Part shown: positions 52,975-62,544 of the stretch, in pieces
Layout of the letters: each line of letters begins with the position of its first letter
How positions within the stretch are numbered: the stretch's first letter is position 1
Source of the DNA: Defluviicoccus sp.
GTDB taxonomy: Bacteria; Pseudomonadota; Alphaproteobacteria; MPNO01
Assembly (NCBI GenBank): GCA_028821395.1
Contig: JAPPGP010000119.1
Span: 1-64,000, forward strand
Reading direction: 5' to 3'
DNA length: 64,000 bases
The notes under the pieces: generated by a model
Seen by the model: the letters and a program-made list of their open reading frames with translations, nothing else
Told to the model about the DNA's origin: nothing
Databases searched by the model: none
Translations under genes and position numbers: made by a program

Positions 52975-53754
52975 ATGGCCGAGTTCGCGCTGCCCGCCAA
53001 TTCGAAGATCCGCAAGGGGAGGGACCACGCCGCGCCCGAGGGCGCCAAGCGGCCGAGAAGGTTCAGGATCTACCGCTGGGACCCTGATTCGGGCGAGACG
53101 CCGAGGATCGACCGCTACACCGTCGACCTCGACGATTGCGGTCCGATGGTGCTCGACGCGGTGATCAAGATCAAGAACGAGGTCGATTCGACGCTCACCT
53201 TTCGCCGCTCCTGCCGCGAGGGGGTGTGCGGCAGCTGCGCGATGAACATCGACGGCACCAACACGCTCGCCTGCACGCGGTTCATCGACGACATCAGGGG
53301 CGACGTGAAGATCTACCCCCTGCCGCACATGGCGGTGGTCAAGGACCTGGTGCCGGACCTCACGGATGCCTATGCGCAGTACGCCGCGATCGAGCCCTGG
53401 CTGAAGACCGAGACCCCGGCGCCGCCCGACGCCGAGCGCCTGCAATCGCCGGAAGAGCGCGAGAAGCTCGACGGGCTGTGGGAGTGCATACTCTGCTTCT
53501 GCTGCACCACGAGCTGCCCGAGCTACTGGTGGAACGGCGACCGCTATCTCGGCCCGGCGGCGCTGCTCCAGGCCCATCGCTGGATCGCGGATTCGCGCGA
53601 CGAGCACACCGGCGAGCGGCTGGATGCGCTGGAGGACCCGTTCCGGCTCTATCGCTGCCACACGATCATGAACTGCACCAAGACCTGCCCCAAGGACTTG
53701 AACCCGGCCCGCGCGATCGGCGCGATCAAGCAGCGCATGGTGGCCCGGCGGTAG
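52975..53754 (+). CDS. sdhB: Succinate dehydrogenase iron-sulfur subunit
   Basis: 259 residues with the three cluster motifs. These are '[21 protein letters not shown]' (2Fe-2S), '[11 protein letters not shown]' (4Fe-4S and 3Fe-4S) and '[18 protein letters not shown]'. It passes electrons from SdhA to the quinone site. It starts 13 bases after sdhA with CGGAGTCGTC before the ATG and converges on the ligase gene. Confidence 0.98.
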   Translation: MAEFALPANSKIRKGRDHAAPEGAKRPRRFRIYRWDPDSGETPRIDRYTVDLDDCGPMVLDAVIKIKNEVDSTLTFRRSCREGVCGSCAMNIDGTNTLACTRFIDDIRGDVKIYPLPHMAVVKDLVPDLTDAYAQYAAIEPWLKTETPAPPDAERLQSPEEREKLDGLWECILCFCCTTSCPSYWWNGDRYLGPAALLQAHRWIADSRDEHTGERLDALEDPFRLYRCHTIMNCTKTCPKDLNPARAIGAIKQRMVARR

Positions 53755-53770
53755 GGGGCCACGGCCTTGG

Positions 53771-55417
53771 CTATGCTGAGTCTTCTCCCATCCGCGCCAT
53801 CACCCGCTCGGCGAGGCGGCGGCGGTTGACCCGCATGGTCTGGCCGCGCGGAAAGTCGTCGAACTGCTCGACGCGCACCGGGAACTTGTAACGCGCGAGG
53901 CCGCGGGCCTGGAGGAAATCGGTCACCTCGCCGAGCATGATCCCGTCCCCGCCGCCGGCGATCGCGCAGAGGCAGGGGACCTCGCCCAAAGTCCCGTCGG
54001 GGATGCCGACGACCGCGGCTTCCAGGATCTTCGGGTGCTCGGCGAGGATGCTCTCGAGCTCCAGCGGAAAGACATTCATGCCGCCGCGGTTGATCGTCTC
54101 CTTGATGCGCCCGACCAGGGTGACGTAGCCGTCCCGGTCGATGGTCGCCACGTCGCCGGTGCGGAACCAGCCCTCCGGGCCGAGCGTCCCCCAGGCCTCG
54201 ATCGTGGCCTGCGGGTCGCGGAAATAGCCCGAGGCGGTCGCCGGGCCGCGGATCCACAGCTCGCCCGCCTCGCCGGCGGCGAGCGGTTCTCCCGCCCCGT
54301 CGACGACGCGGATCTCGCCGCCGTCCATCACCCGGCCGATGGAAGGGCCCAGGCGGATCTCCTCGGGGTCGTCGATCCCCACCTGGCCGAAGGAGCAGGC
54401 CTCCATCGCCCCGCCCGCCTTGACCACCGGGCAGCCGAGCCGCTCTTCCGCCTTCTCGATCACCGCCGGCGGCAGATTGGCCGAGCCGGTACGGATCACC
54501 CTGAGCGAGGAGGTGTCGTAGTCGGCGAGCAGGGGCGAATCCGCGAGCCGGGCGAGGATAGCCGGCGCCGTCATGACCGCGCTCACCCGCTCGCGCTCGA
54601 CGGCGGGCAGCAGCGCTGCGGGCGCGAAACCGTCGGTCAGCACGAACCGCGCCCCGGTCAACAGCCAGCCGCTCCAGGCGTGGTATCCCGGCCCGCCCGA
54701 CATCGGCACGAAGCCGCCGATGACGTCGTCTCCCGTCACCCCCATGCGCGAGGCCACCCCTTTGCCCCATAGCAGCTCCTGCTGCTCCGGCCGTTCGACC
54801 AGCTTGGGTGTCCCGGTGCTGCCCGAGGTCACCACCAGCTTGGTCACCTCGTGCGGGCCGTAGCGCCGGTCCTCGCCGGGGACGGCGGTGCGGCTCTCCG
54901 CCGCGGCGTCGAGCGAGACCGGGATGCAGTCCGCCGCATCCGCGCCGGGATCGACGACAACCACGTTCACCGCCCCGTGGCGCGCGCGCACCGCGCGGGC
55001 CAGCGCCACCATGTCGCTGTCGCGGAACCGGCCCGGCACCACCATCGCGCCGGGCTTCAGCAAGTCGACCACCGCCTCCAGCTCGGCGCCGCGCCAGACC
55101 ACCGGCACATAGGCGGCCAGCAGCCCGAGCCGCTTGAGCGCGAGCCGTATCAGCGACTCCTCCACCGAGTTGGGGAGCTGGAGGACCACCGGCGTGTCGC
55201 GCCCGAGCCCCATCTCGGCGAGCGTCCGGGCGAAGCCCTCGACCGCCGCCAGCGCCTCGCGCCAGGTCAGCCGGCGGCGCGCATCGACGATCGAGATCTC
55301 GTCCGGCCGCGCCGCCGCGTGGGCTTCCAGGAGGTCCAGGGTGGTGGTGTCGGTCCAGTAGCCCGCGCGTCGCCAGTCCTCGATCATGTCGGCGGTGAAG
55401 CGGGTCGGCGGAGCCAT
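53771..55417 (-). CDS. Class I adenylate-forming enzyme (acyl-CoA synthetase-like)
   Basis: 548 residues. The AMP-binding P-loop is 'LVVTSGSTGTPKLVE'. 'GWFRTGDVATIDRDGYVTLVGRIKETINRGGMNVFPLELE' is the hinge and C-terminal lid, and the catalytic Lys is expected in the last segment near 'QTMRVNRR'. In that segment Met-Arg-Val replaces the usual Gly-Lys-(V/I), so the adenylation Lys may be absent (inference). It activates a carboxylic acid as acyl-AMP or CoA thioester. It is third in the flavoprotein-ferredoxin-ligase operon, 21 bases after the ferredoxin. Confidence 0.88.
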   Translation of the reverse strand: MAPPTRFTADMIEDWRRAGYWTDTTTLDLLEAHAAARPDEISIVDARRRLTWREALAAVEGFARTLAEMGLGRDTPVVLQLPNSVEESLIRLALKRLGLLAAYVPVVWRGAELEAVVDLLKPGAMVVPGRFRDSDMVALARAVRARHGAVNVVVVDPGADAADCIPVSLDAAAESRTAVPGEDRRYGPHEVTKLVVTSGSTGTPKLVERPEQQELLWGKGVASRMGVTGDDVIGGFVPMSGGPGYHAWSGWLLTGARFVLTDGFAPAALLPAVERERVSAVMTAPAILARLADSPLLADYDTSSLRVIRTGSANLPPAVIEKAEERLGCPVVKAGGAMEACSFGQVGIDDPEEIRLGPSIGRVMDGGEIRVVDGAGEPLAAGEAGELWIRGPATASGYFRDPQATIEAWGTLGPEGWFRTGDVATIDRDGYVTLVGRIKETINRGGMNVFPLELESILAEHPKILEAAVVGIPDGTLGEVPCLCAIAGGGDGIMLGEVTDFLQARGLARYKFPVRVEQFDDFPRGQTMRVNRRRLAERVMARMGEDSA

Positions 55418-55438
55418 CGGCAGAAGCGCCCAGCGGCG

Positions 55439-55699
55439 TCAGAGACGGGGATCGAAGCGGCAGGTGCGTTGCAGCCGGGCCAGCAGCGCGCGCCACTCCG
55501 CGTCGGTATAGCGCCGCGGCTCGACGCGGATCGCCTCCACCGGACAGTCGAACTCGCAGAGGAAGCAGCCCTGGCAATCTTCGGCGTAGACCGCGCTCGC
55601 CTTGCCGTCCCGCATGCGGATCACGTCGGTCGGGCACGAGTCCACGCAGGCGCCGCAGCCGGTGCAGACCCTCTCGTCGATGCTGAGCGCGACATGCAT
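55439..55699 (-). CDS. Ferredoxin-like protein with two 4Fe-4S clusters
   Basis: 86 residues from the ATG at 55699. Two full cluster motifs, 'CTGCGACVDSCP' and 'CQGCFLCEFDCP', are followed by 'VEAIRVEP' and a 25-residue tail. It resembles the ferredoxin-like beta subunit that pairs with AprA- or fumarate-reductase-like flavoproteins. The flavoprotein gene ends 5 bases upstream, so it is almost certainly its electron partner. Confidence 0.93.
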   Translation of the reverse strand: MHVALSIDERVCTGCGACVDSCPTDVIRMRDGKASAVYAEDCQGCFLCEFDCPVEAIRVEPRRYTDAEWRALLARLQRTCRFDPRL

Positions 55700-55704
55700 C
55701 GGCG

Positions 55705-57414
55705 TCAGCTCCTGAAGAAGGGGTGGAGGATCTTGCTGCGCTCCGGCATGCGGTGGTGCTCGTCGTCCGGAATCGGCTCGTCGAACAGGTCGAGCTCGCC
55801 GTTGCCGCCGATGCGCGCGAACGTGTATTTGAGCCAGCTCTCGTTGTCCATGTAGGGGTAGTCCTCGCGCAGCACGTTGCCACGGCTCTCGGTGCGGCGG
55901 CGCACCACCTCGACCGAGATCTCCATGCATTGCAGGAAGTTCTGCATGCCGAGCACCTTGGCGAGGTCGTGCGGGTCGTGCGCCTTCATGGTCGGCACCA
56001 GCCGGCCCCTGATGTCGCGCACCCGGCTGAGGATGTTGTCGAGCCGCCGTTCGTTGAGGATCTCGGTTATGTCGGTGCCGTAGAGGCCTTCGAGCTCGTC
56101 GCGGGTGGCGCCGAAACCGTTCTCGCCGGTCCGCTCCAGCGGCTCCAGGGTCTGCCGGGCGAGGCGGTCGACTTGCGCCGCGACCGGTTCTGCGGGGGGC
56201 GCTCCCCTGGCCGCGCCGCCGCCGGTCCCGCCCGCATGCCAGCCGCCCACCGCGCACAAGTTGAGCGCCTGGGCGAGCCCCATGAAGCCGCCGTCCGAGG
56301 TGTTGCCGGCGGCGTAGAGCCCGGGCAGCGTCGTCGACCCGTCGCCCGCCACCCTGATGCCGGCACCGCCGAGCGTGCCGCTCTGGAAAGGCAGCATGGT
56401 GACGAACGGGATGCGGTCCTTGCTCGGGTCGTAGCCGGCGCGCTCATAGGTGTTGAGCACGATGGGGACGACCTGCTTGTAGAGCCTGAGGTTCTCGGGC
56501 GTCAGATGGGTCGCGTCCTTGTAGACCGGCCCGCGCCCCTCGCCGTATTCGCGGATCACCGCGCGGGCGAGGCGGAAGCGGCGGATGCGGTCGCCGCCGG
56601 CGATCTCGGCGCCCTCGCCGTTGCAGAATCGGACCCCGAGCCCGGCGCCCATCTCCAGCCCCGGGGCGGAGTAGAACTCGGCCGGGATCACCCCCCAGCC
56701 GGCCAGAAACTCCATCTTCGAGAGCTGGGCGCCGGCGCGGTAGGCCGCCGCCACACCGTCGCCGGTGCAGTTGACCGGCATGCCGTGGAAGCCGGCGCCG
56801 GCGCGCGGATAGGGGATGTGCACCGGCCCGGTGCAGAGGATGGTCGAGGTCGCGCGGAAGACGTGGATCTCGCCGTCGACGGTGCCGACGCCGAGCGCGC
56901 CGACGACCCGCCCGCCGGTCGGGTGCTTGCCGTCGGAGGTCAGCAGCTCGGTGACCATGACGCGGTTGACCGCCTCGACGCCGCGCCGCAGGGTCTCGTT
57001 GCGCAGCGCCATCATGAATTGCGGGCCGCCCTCGGCCATCATCGCGTTGACCGGGAACAGCGGCCCGACCGCCATGTCGACGCGCTGGATCCTCCCCTTC
57101 TCCTTGATCCACTTGACGCCCCAGCGGTCCATCGCCAGCAAGAGGTCGCCGGTCGCCCGGATGCCCTTGCGCAGCGCGGTGACGTTGACCATGGGGTTGG
57201 TGTGCGCCTTGACCCAACGGTCGAGGTCGTCGCCCTCCATGTAGGCCTGGAAGACGCCCGAGGCGAGCGCGCTGGTGCCGCTCCGCCCATAGAACCCCTT
57301 GTCGACCAGCAGCACCCGGACCCCGGCCTCGCTCGCCCGGATCGCCGCGCAGGCCGCCGCGACGCCGCCGCCCACCACCAGAACGTCGGCCTCGTGAACA
57401 TGGGTCTCGGGCAT
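55705..57414 (-). CDS. FAD-dependent oxidoreductase, fumarate reductase/AprA-like flavoprotein
   Basis: 569 residues from the ATG at 57414; the extra 87 residues in the ORF track are non-coding. 'ADVLVVGGGVAAACAAIRASEAGVRVLLVDKGFYGRSGTSA' binds FAD. 'LPGLYAAGNTSDGGFMGLAQALNLCAVGGWHAG' is the second FAD segment. The C-terminal 'ESRGNVLREDYPYMDNESWLKYTFAR' is typical of SdhA/AprA relatives. With the adjacent ferredoxin it forms a two-subunit oxidoreductase. The substrate is not evident; the coupled acyl-CoA-ligase-like gene hints at an organic acid. Confidence 0.88.
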   Translation of the reverse strand: MPETHVHEADVLVVGGGVAAACAAIRASEAGVRVLLVDKGFYGRSGTSALASGVFQAYMEGDDLDRWVKAHTNPMVNVTALRKGIRATGDLLLAMDRWGVKWIKEKGRIQRVDMAVGPLFPVNAMMAEGGPQFMMALRNETLRRGVEAVNRVMVTELLTSDGKHPTGGRVVGALGVGTVDGEIHVFRATSTILCTGPVHIPYPRAGAGFHGMPVNCTGDGVAAAYRAGAQLSKMEFLAGWGVIPAEFYSAPGLEMGAGLGVRFCNGEGAEIAGGDRIRRFRLARAVIREYGEGRGPVYKDATHLTPENLRLYKQVVPIVLNTYERAGYDPSKDRIPFVTMLPFQSGTLGGAGIRVAGDGSTTLPGLYAAGNTSDGGFMGLAQALNLCAVGGWHAGGTGGGAARGAPPAEPVAAQVDRLARQTLEPLERTGENGFGATRDELEGLYGTDITEILNERRLDNILSRVRDIRGRLVPTMKAHDPHDLAKVLGMQNFLQCMEISVEVVRRRTESRGNVLREDYPYMDNESWLKYTFARIGGNGELDLFDEPIPDDEHHRMPERSKILHPFFRS

Positions 57415-57622
57415 GGGGGGTTCCCGCCGCGGGTTGGGGCTTCGGTGGTACCGGCTGGGCCGGGGGGTGTCAAACGGCGGCCGAGGGCGACCGCCGCCAG
57501 GGGCGGTTCGTCCAGCGCGGCCACGCTCCAGGCCGGCCTCGTGCCGCATTCGGTACGCGTCGGGCTCCTCGGAAGCGGTGTCCGGTGCCAGCCGCAGATG
57601 ATGAGCTAGGAATTCCGGCTTC

Positions 57623-58798
57623 TCAGGACTCGTAGGGCAGGCCGGCGTACTGCTCGGCGAGCGATGCCTGCGCATGGTCCGAGATCGAGAGGTATTCGAG
57701 CTCGTTCTCCCTGCTGCGCTGATCGAACTCGGTGTCGTCCGGAAAGCGGTGCAGGAGGTTGGTCATCCACCAGGACAGCCGCTCGCAATGCCAGACCCGC
57801 CGGAGTGCCATGTCCGAGTAGTCATCGAGGTAACGGTCGCGGCCGGCCTTGTAGTGCTCGACGAGGGCCCGGGACAGGTAGAACACGTCCGAGAAGGCGA
57901 GGTTCAGCCCCTTGGCGCCGGTCGGCGGCACCAGGTGGGCGGCGTCCCCGGCCAGAAACAGCCGGCCGTGGCGCATCGGCTCGCTGACGAAGCTGCGCAG
58001 CGGCGCGATCGACTTCTCGATGGTCGGTCCGGTGACGATCGCGTCGGCGATCTCGCTCGGGTAGCGCGATTTGAGCTCCTCCCAGAAGCGATCGTCGGGC
58101 CAGTCCTCGATCCGGTCGTCGAGCGGGCACTGGATGTAGTAGCGGCTGAGCATGGGGTTGCGCTGCGACGCCAGCGCGAAGCCACGCGGGTGGCTGGCGT
58201 AGACAAGGTCCTCCAAGGGCGGCGTCTCCGACATCACCCCGAGCCAGCCGAACGGGTAGACCTTCTCGTAGACCCGCGTGAGGTCGGCCGGCATGGACGG
58301 TCGGCTGACGCCGTGCTTGCCGTCGCATCCGGCGATGAAGTCGCAGTCGATGCGCTCGGGCCTGCCCTCGCGCTCGAGGGTTACATGCGGAGACGCGCCG
58401 GTCAGCCCGTGGAGCTCGACGTCGTCCACCTCGTCCAGGATCTCGCCCCCGGCGGCTTCGCGGGCGGCGTACAGGTCTTCCGTGATCGCCGTCTGGCCAT
58501 AGGCCATCATACTTTTGCCGGTGTATTTCCTGGTGTCGATGAAGAAGCGCCCGCGCCCGGCCCAGGCGATCGCGGCGCCGTCATGGACATGCCCCTCCCG
58601 GTCCATCCGTTCGCCGAGACCGACGTCGCGCAGCAGCTTCACCGAACCCGCTTCCAAGACGCCGGCGCGGATCCGCTTCATCACATGCGCCTTGGAGCGG
58701 CTTTCGAGGACGATGCTCTCGATCCCCTCCAGATGCAGGATGTGGGACAGCAGAAGCCCGGCAGGGCCGCCACCGATTATCGCCACCTGAGTTCTCAT
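57623..58798 (-). CDS. pobA: 4-hydroxybenzoate 3-monooxygenase
   Basis: 391 residues from the ATG at 58798. 'VAIIGGGPAGLLLSHILHLEGIESIVLESRS', 'RIRAGVLEAGSVKLLRDVGLGERM', 'DFIAGCDGKHGVSR' and 'GRLFLAGDAAHLVPPTGAKGLNLAFSDVFYLSRAL' are class A flavin monooxygenase motifs specific to PobA. It converts 4-hydroxybenzoate to protocatechuate. It is divergent from the BMP transporter operon across an AT-rich control region. Confidence 0.95.
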   Translation of the reverse strand: MRTQVAIIGGGPAGLLLSHILHLEGIESIVLESRSKAHVMKRIRAGVLEAGSVKLLRDVGLGERMDREGHVHDGAAIAWAGRGRFFIDTRKYTGKSMMAYGQTAITEDLYAAREAAGGEILDEVDDVELHGLTGASPHVTLEREGRPERIDCDFIAGCDGKHGVSRPSMPADLTRVYEKVYPFGWLGVMSETPPLEDLVYASHPRGFALASQRNPMLSRYYIQCPLDDRIEDWPDDRFWEELKSRYPSEIADAIVTGPTIEKSIAPLRSFVSEPMRHGRLFLAGDAAHLVPPTGAKGLNLAFSDVFYLSRALVEHYKAGRDRYLDDYSDMALRRVWHCERLSWWMTNLLHRFPDDTEFDQRSRENELEYLSISDHAQASLAEQYAGLPYES

Positions 58799-58832
58799 CG
58801 GCCTCTCCTGTACAGCCCGGCCATGACGAAGC

Positions 58833-58865
58833 TCGAATTTACAGAAACCCTTCGATTTGCATAAT
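58833..58865. promoter_or_regulatory. Control region between pobA and the BMP operon
   Basis: On the plus strand TTTACA (58838-58843) is 16 bases before CATAAT (58860-58865), a candidate promoter for the BMP operon. An inverted repeat TCGAA-N13-TTCGA (58833-58855) covers it and could bind a regulator controlling both directions. The region is much richer in A and T than its surroundings. Confidence 0.45.
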
Positions 58866-58951
58866 TTCTCTTGTCGAAGCGGCATGCGGGAGAAGCCGGC
58901 CCCGCTCAACCATCGGAGCGCGATCCCGCCCGCCAACGCAGGGAGGAAGAG

Positions 58952-59962
58952 ATGAGAGCACATTCATGCTTGCGGTCAGCAGGTATCGCGCTCGCCGGCG
59001 CGATCCTCGGGTTTTCCGGCGCGGCAATCGCCCAGGACATCAAGATCGGGCTGATCATGGAGGCCCGGCCCGCCGAGCAGCCCTGGAGTGCGGCGATATT
59101 CGATTCGGCGGAAAAGCTGAAGAAGGAAGACAAGGGGGTTTCCTTCGCCCAGTCCTTCAAGGCCTTCGATCCGACCTCGGCGGAGCCGATCGCGCGGCAG
59201 CTCCTGGCCGACGGCCACAAGGTCATGGTGATGCACAGCTTCGCGCTGAACGACGTCGCCCACAAGCTCGCCGGGGAGTTCAAGGCGATTCCGATGTCGG
59301 TCAGCAGCTTCGATCCCCCGGTCCAGCCCAACCTGACCATCGCGACGGCGAGCTATCTCCAGATCGGCTACTCCAACTGCTGGCTGCTGGCGAAGCTCTC
59401 GAAGTCCGGCAAGATCGGGTTCGTCGGGGCCATGCCGATCCCCTACGCCACCGAGCTCCAGCTCGGATGCGAGCTCGGCGCCAAGGCGGCGCGCGGCGAT
59501 GCCGAGGTGCTGGCGGCCTACAGCAACAGCTTCGTCGACCAGCAGGCGACCAGGGAACAGGCGCAAGGCGTGGTCGATCGCGGGGCGGACGCGCTGTTCC
59601 CGGCCTCGGCCACCCAGGACTCGCTCGGCGGATTCCAGCTTTGCGAGCAGGCGAAGATCCCGTGCGCGGGCTGGGCGAGCGACGCGCGCCGCTATTCGCC
59701 CAACTACGCCGCAGCCTCGGCGGTGGTCGACTGGACCGTCATGCTCAAGGAGTTCGTCAAGCAGGCGAGGAGCGGCAAGCTGTCGGCGACGACCTTCGAT
59801 GCGACCTTCCAGAACGGCGGCCTCGCGCCGCAGCCGTTCGAGGGCGCCTCGGCCAAGATCGTGCCGGCGGACGTGCGGGCCGGGTATCTCAAGGTGGTGG
59901 CCGACCTCAAGCAGGGGAAGATCGAGCTGCCGAAGAGCAAGGCCCACCCCTGCTGCCCGTAA
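58952..59962 (+). CDS. BMP-family (PnrA-like) ABC transporter substrate-binding protein
   Basis: 336 residues from the ATG at 58952, with GGGAGGAAGAG upstream. There is a signal peptide (ending GFSGAAIAQ), then 'KIGLIMEARPAEQPWSAAIFDSAEKL'. 'GKIGFVGAMPIPYATELQLGCELGAK' and 'QAQGVVDRGADALFPASATQDSLGG' are the periplasmic-binding fold of BMP proteins. Relatives bind purine nucleosides. It is first of a four-gene ABC operon that leads into a molybdenum hydroxylase gene, so a purine-like or other heterocyclic substrate is plausible. Confidence 0.9.
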   Translation: MRAHSCLRSAGIALAGAILGFSGAAIAQDIKIGLIMEARPAEQPWSAAIFDSAEKLKKEDKGVSFAQSFKAFDPTSAEPIARQLLADGHKVMVMHSFALNDVAHKLAGEFKAIPMSVSSFDPPVQPNLTIATASYLQIGYSNCWLLAKLSKSGKIGFVGAMPIPYATELQLGCELGAKAARGDAEVLAAYSNSFVDQQATREQAQGVVDRGADALFPASATQDSLGGFQLCEQAKIPCAGWASDARRYSPNYAAASAVVDWTVMLKEFVKQARSGKLSATTFDATFQNGGLAPQPFEGASAKIVPADVRAGYLKVVADLKQGKIELPKSKAHPCCP

Positions 59963-59989
59963 TCGCCCGGCTCACGCGGCTTGACCGGC

Positions 59990-61507
59990 ATGGAGGCGTC
60001 GCGGCGGCCCGGTCCTGACGACGCCTCCGACGAACCGGGCGGTGCGAGATTTCGCGCCCGCCTGCGTGGCATCTCGAAGGCGTTCGGTGCCACGCAGGCG
60101 GTGCTCGATGCCGACCTCGATATCCGCGCGGGGGAAATTCACGCGCTGCTCGGAGAGAACGGGGCGGGCAAGACCACGCTGATGCGCGTGCTGGCGGGCA
60201 TTTTGCGCGCGGATGCCGGCAGCATCGAGATCGACGGCGAAACCGTGCAGCTACGCGGCCGGATGGACGGCGCCCGGCGCGGCATCGGGTTCGTGCAGCA
60301 GCATTTCGGCCTGATCGAGGAAATCAACGGCGTCGGGAACTACCTGCTCGGCCATCCCCGGCTCGGCGCCTGGCTTCACGTCGAGAGAGCTCGCGGCGAA
60401 CTCCGGAGAACCGCCGCGGAGCTGGCGCTCAATGTCGATATCGACAGCCCGATATCGGACCTGACCGTCGGCGAACGCCAGCGTCTCGAAATCCTGATCG
60501 CGCTGGCGACCGGCGCCGACGTGCTCATCCTCGACGAGCCCACCGCCGCGCTCGGCAGCGCCGAGGTGGCGGTTCTCGAACGCGTGCTTCGCCGGCTGAC
60601 CGGGCAGGGCAGGAGCGTGGTCTATATCACCCACAAGCTGCCCGAGGTGATGGCCTTCGCCGACCGCGTCACGGTCATGCGCCGGGGACGGGTCGTCGCG
60701 GAGGTCGCGGGCGACGCGCTCGACGCCGACGACCTCACCCGGGCGATGATCGGGCAGCTCCCGGAACAATCGGAAGCGTCTCGCCGCGATCCCGGGAACC
60801 CGGTGCTCGCCCTGCAGGGCGTCGGCGTCGCGGCCTCGGAGACCGGTCGCGGCCTGTTCGATATCGATCTCGAGGTGCGCGCGCACGAAGTCGTCGGGAT
60901 CGCCGGCATCTCGGGGAACGGCCAGGACGTTCTCGCGGAACTTCTCTGCGGCCTCGTCGAACCGGAGTCCGGCGGCATCGTCCTGCGTCCTCCGACCGTC
61001 GCTTACATCCCCGAGGACCGGTCGAGAGACGCGTTGGCGCCGACACTGTCGGTCGCCGACAATGCCATAGTCCACCGGCATCGCGATCCCTCGCTGAGGC
61101 GAAACGGCCAGCTCGCCCCCACCCTGGTCGGCGAATTCGTTGCCGGCGTCGTCGCCGCGGGTTCGGTGCAGGCAGCCACCACGGAGTCCAGCGTGTCGTC
61201 GCTTTCCGGCGGCAACCAGCAGCGGTTGGTGGTCGCGCGGGAGCTCGAGCGGCGGCCGGAATTGATCGTCGCCCACAACCCCTATCGCGGGCTCGACATC
61301 GGCGCGGCGGGCGACGTTCGCCGACGCCTGCTCGCGGCGCGGGACGGCGGAAGCGGCGTGGTGCTGATCAGCCCGGACCTCGAAGACCTCTTCGACATCG
61401 CCGACCGGATTCTGGTGATTTCCCGCGGCCGCATCGTCGGCGACGTCGATCCCCGGCGCACCACCGCGCAGGAGGTCGGCGCGCTGTTGGGAGACGCCGG
61501 ACAGTGA
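59990..61507 (+). CDS. ABC transporter ATP-binding protein, two nucleotide-binding domains
   Basis: 505 residues from the ATG at 59990; a TTG three codons earlier is possible. The first domain is strong: Walker A 'GENGAGKTTLMRVL', 'LTVGERQRLEILIALATGADVLILDEPTA'. The second is degenerate, as usual in sugar/nucleoside importers: 'GISGNGQDVLAELLCGL', 'LSGGNQQRLVVARELERRPELIVAHNPYRGLD'. It powers the two downstream permeases, overlapping the first by 4 bases. Confidence 0.95.
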   Translation: MEASRRPGPDDASDEPGGARFRARLRGISKAFGATQAVLDADLDIRAGEIHALLGENGAGKTTLMRVLAGILRADAGSIEIDGETVQLRGRMDGARRGIGFVQQHFGLIEEINGVGNYLLGHPRLGAWLHVERARGELRRTAAELALNVDIDSPISDLTVGERQRLEILIALATGADVLILDEPTAALGSAEVAVLERVLRRLTGQGRSVVYITHKLPEVMAFADRVTVMRRGRVVAEVAGDALDADDLTRAMIGQLPEQSEASRRDPGNPVLALQGVGVAASETGRGLFDIDLEVRAHEVVGIAGISGNGQDVLAELLCGLVEPESGGIVLRPPTVAYIPEDRSRDALAPTLSVADNAIVHRHRDPSLRRNGQLAPTLVGEFVAGVVAAGSVQAATTESSVSSLSGGNQQRLVVARELERRPELIVAHNPYRGLDIGAAGDVRRRLLAARDGGSGVVLISPDLEDLFDIADRILVISRGRIVGDVDPRRTTAQEVGALLGDAGQ

Positions 61508-62544
61508 AACCCGCCGCCGGATTGTCCGACCCCGTCCGGCTGGCGCTCGGCCTCGGCGCGGCCGTCGTCGCGATCGTCGCGATTAGCGCCGGGCTGTTCG
61601 CGCTCGGCGGTGCCGATCCCTTCGTCGCCTTCCGCGCGATGTATCGCGGCTCCTTCGGAAGCTGGGTGAGCTTCGGCGAGACGCTGATCCGGTTCGCGCC
61701 TGTCACCCTGATCGCGCTCGGCCTGGTGCCGTCGCTCCGCATCGGGCTGTTCAACATCGGCGCGCCCGGGCAGATCGGTCTCGGCGCACTGTTCGCAACA
61801 CTCGCCGGTTTCGCTCTGGGTGGGGAGCCGCCATCCGTCTCGATTCCCGTGACCTTCGTCGCCGCGGCGGCGGGCGGCGCCCTGTGGGCGCTCGGCCCAG
61901 GATTGCTGCGCGCCTGGTTTCGGGTGAACGAGATCCTGTCGACGCTGGTGTTCAACTTCCTCGCGCTCTATTTGCTGCAATACCTGTTGACCGGTCCGCT
62001 GCACGGCTACCGGTCCAACATCGCCCAGTCGGACCCGCTGCCGAAGGAAGCCTGGCTCCCCGTCGTCATCGAAGGAACCCGGGCGCATGCGGGGCTGTTC
62101 GTCGTGCTGGCCGCCGTCGCCGCGCTCTGGCTGGTGCAGCGCAGCCCGCTCGGCTACCGCCTGCGGCTGTTCGGCGCGGGGCCGAACCTTGCGCGGCAGG
62201 CGGGGGTGAGCGGCCCGCTTCTGATCGTCTGGACGATGTGCGTCGGGGGCGCCGCGGCCGGCATAGCGGGGTGGATGCAGGTCGCCGGCGTCGATCATCG
62301 GCTCTACGACACCGTCGCCGATCCGATCGGCTATATGGGCCTGTTCGCCGCCCTGCTCGGGGTGCTGCACCCGGTCGGCATCTTCTTTTCCGGGCTGGTC
62401 TTCGCCGCGCTGCTCCGCGGCGGCGAGTCGCTCCAGATCGGCGCCAACGTCTCTCCCGAGATCATCAGCGCGCTCGTCGGGCTCATCCTGCTGCTGCTCG
62501 CCGCCCGCTCGGGCCGTTTCACCAGAGCGAGCCGGGAAGCCTGA
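61504..62544 (+). CDS. BMP-type ABC transporter permease 1
   Basis: 346 residues from a GTG that overlaps the ATPase stop (GTGA). About nine membrane segments are present. 'LIALGLVPSLRIGLFNIGAPGQIGLGALFATLAG' and 'WFRVNEILSTLVFNFLALYLLQYL' are the family permease motifs (YufP-like). It shares one base with the next permease gene (TGATG). Confidence 0.94.
   Translation: MKPAAGLSDPVRLALGLGAAVVAIVAISAGLFALGGADPFVAFRAMYRGSFGSWVSFGETLIRFAPVTLIALGLVPSLRIGLFNIGAPGQIGLGALFATLAGFALGGEPPSVSIPVTFVAAAAGGALWALGPGLLRAWFRVNEILSTLVFNFLALYLLQYLLTGPLHGYRSNIAQSDPLPKEAWLPVVIEGTRAHAGLFVVLAAVAALWLVQRSPLGYRLRLFGAGPNLARQAGVSGPLLIVWTMCVGGAAAGIAGWMQVAGVDHRLYDTVADPIGYMGLFAALLGVLHPVGIFFSGLVFAALLRGGESLQIGANVSPEIISALVGLILLLLAARSGRFTRASREA

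Noticed and set aside
53649-55883. 744-residue minus-strand ORF overlapping the ligase and sdhB
   Set aside because: It is a read-through frame of low-complexity Arg/Gly/Ala sequence. The ligase and ferredoxin in other frames carry the real motifs.
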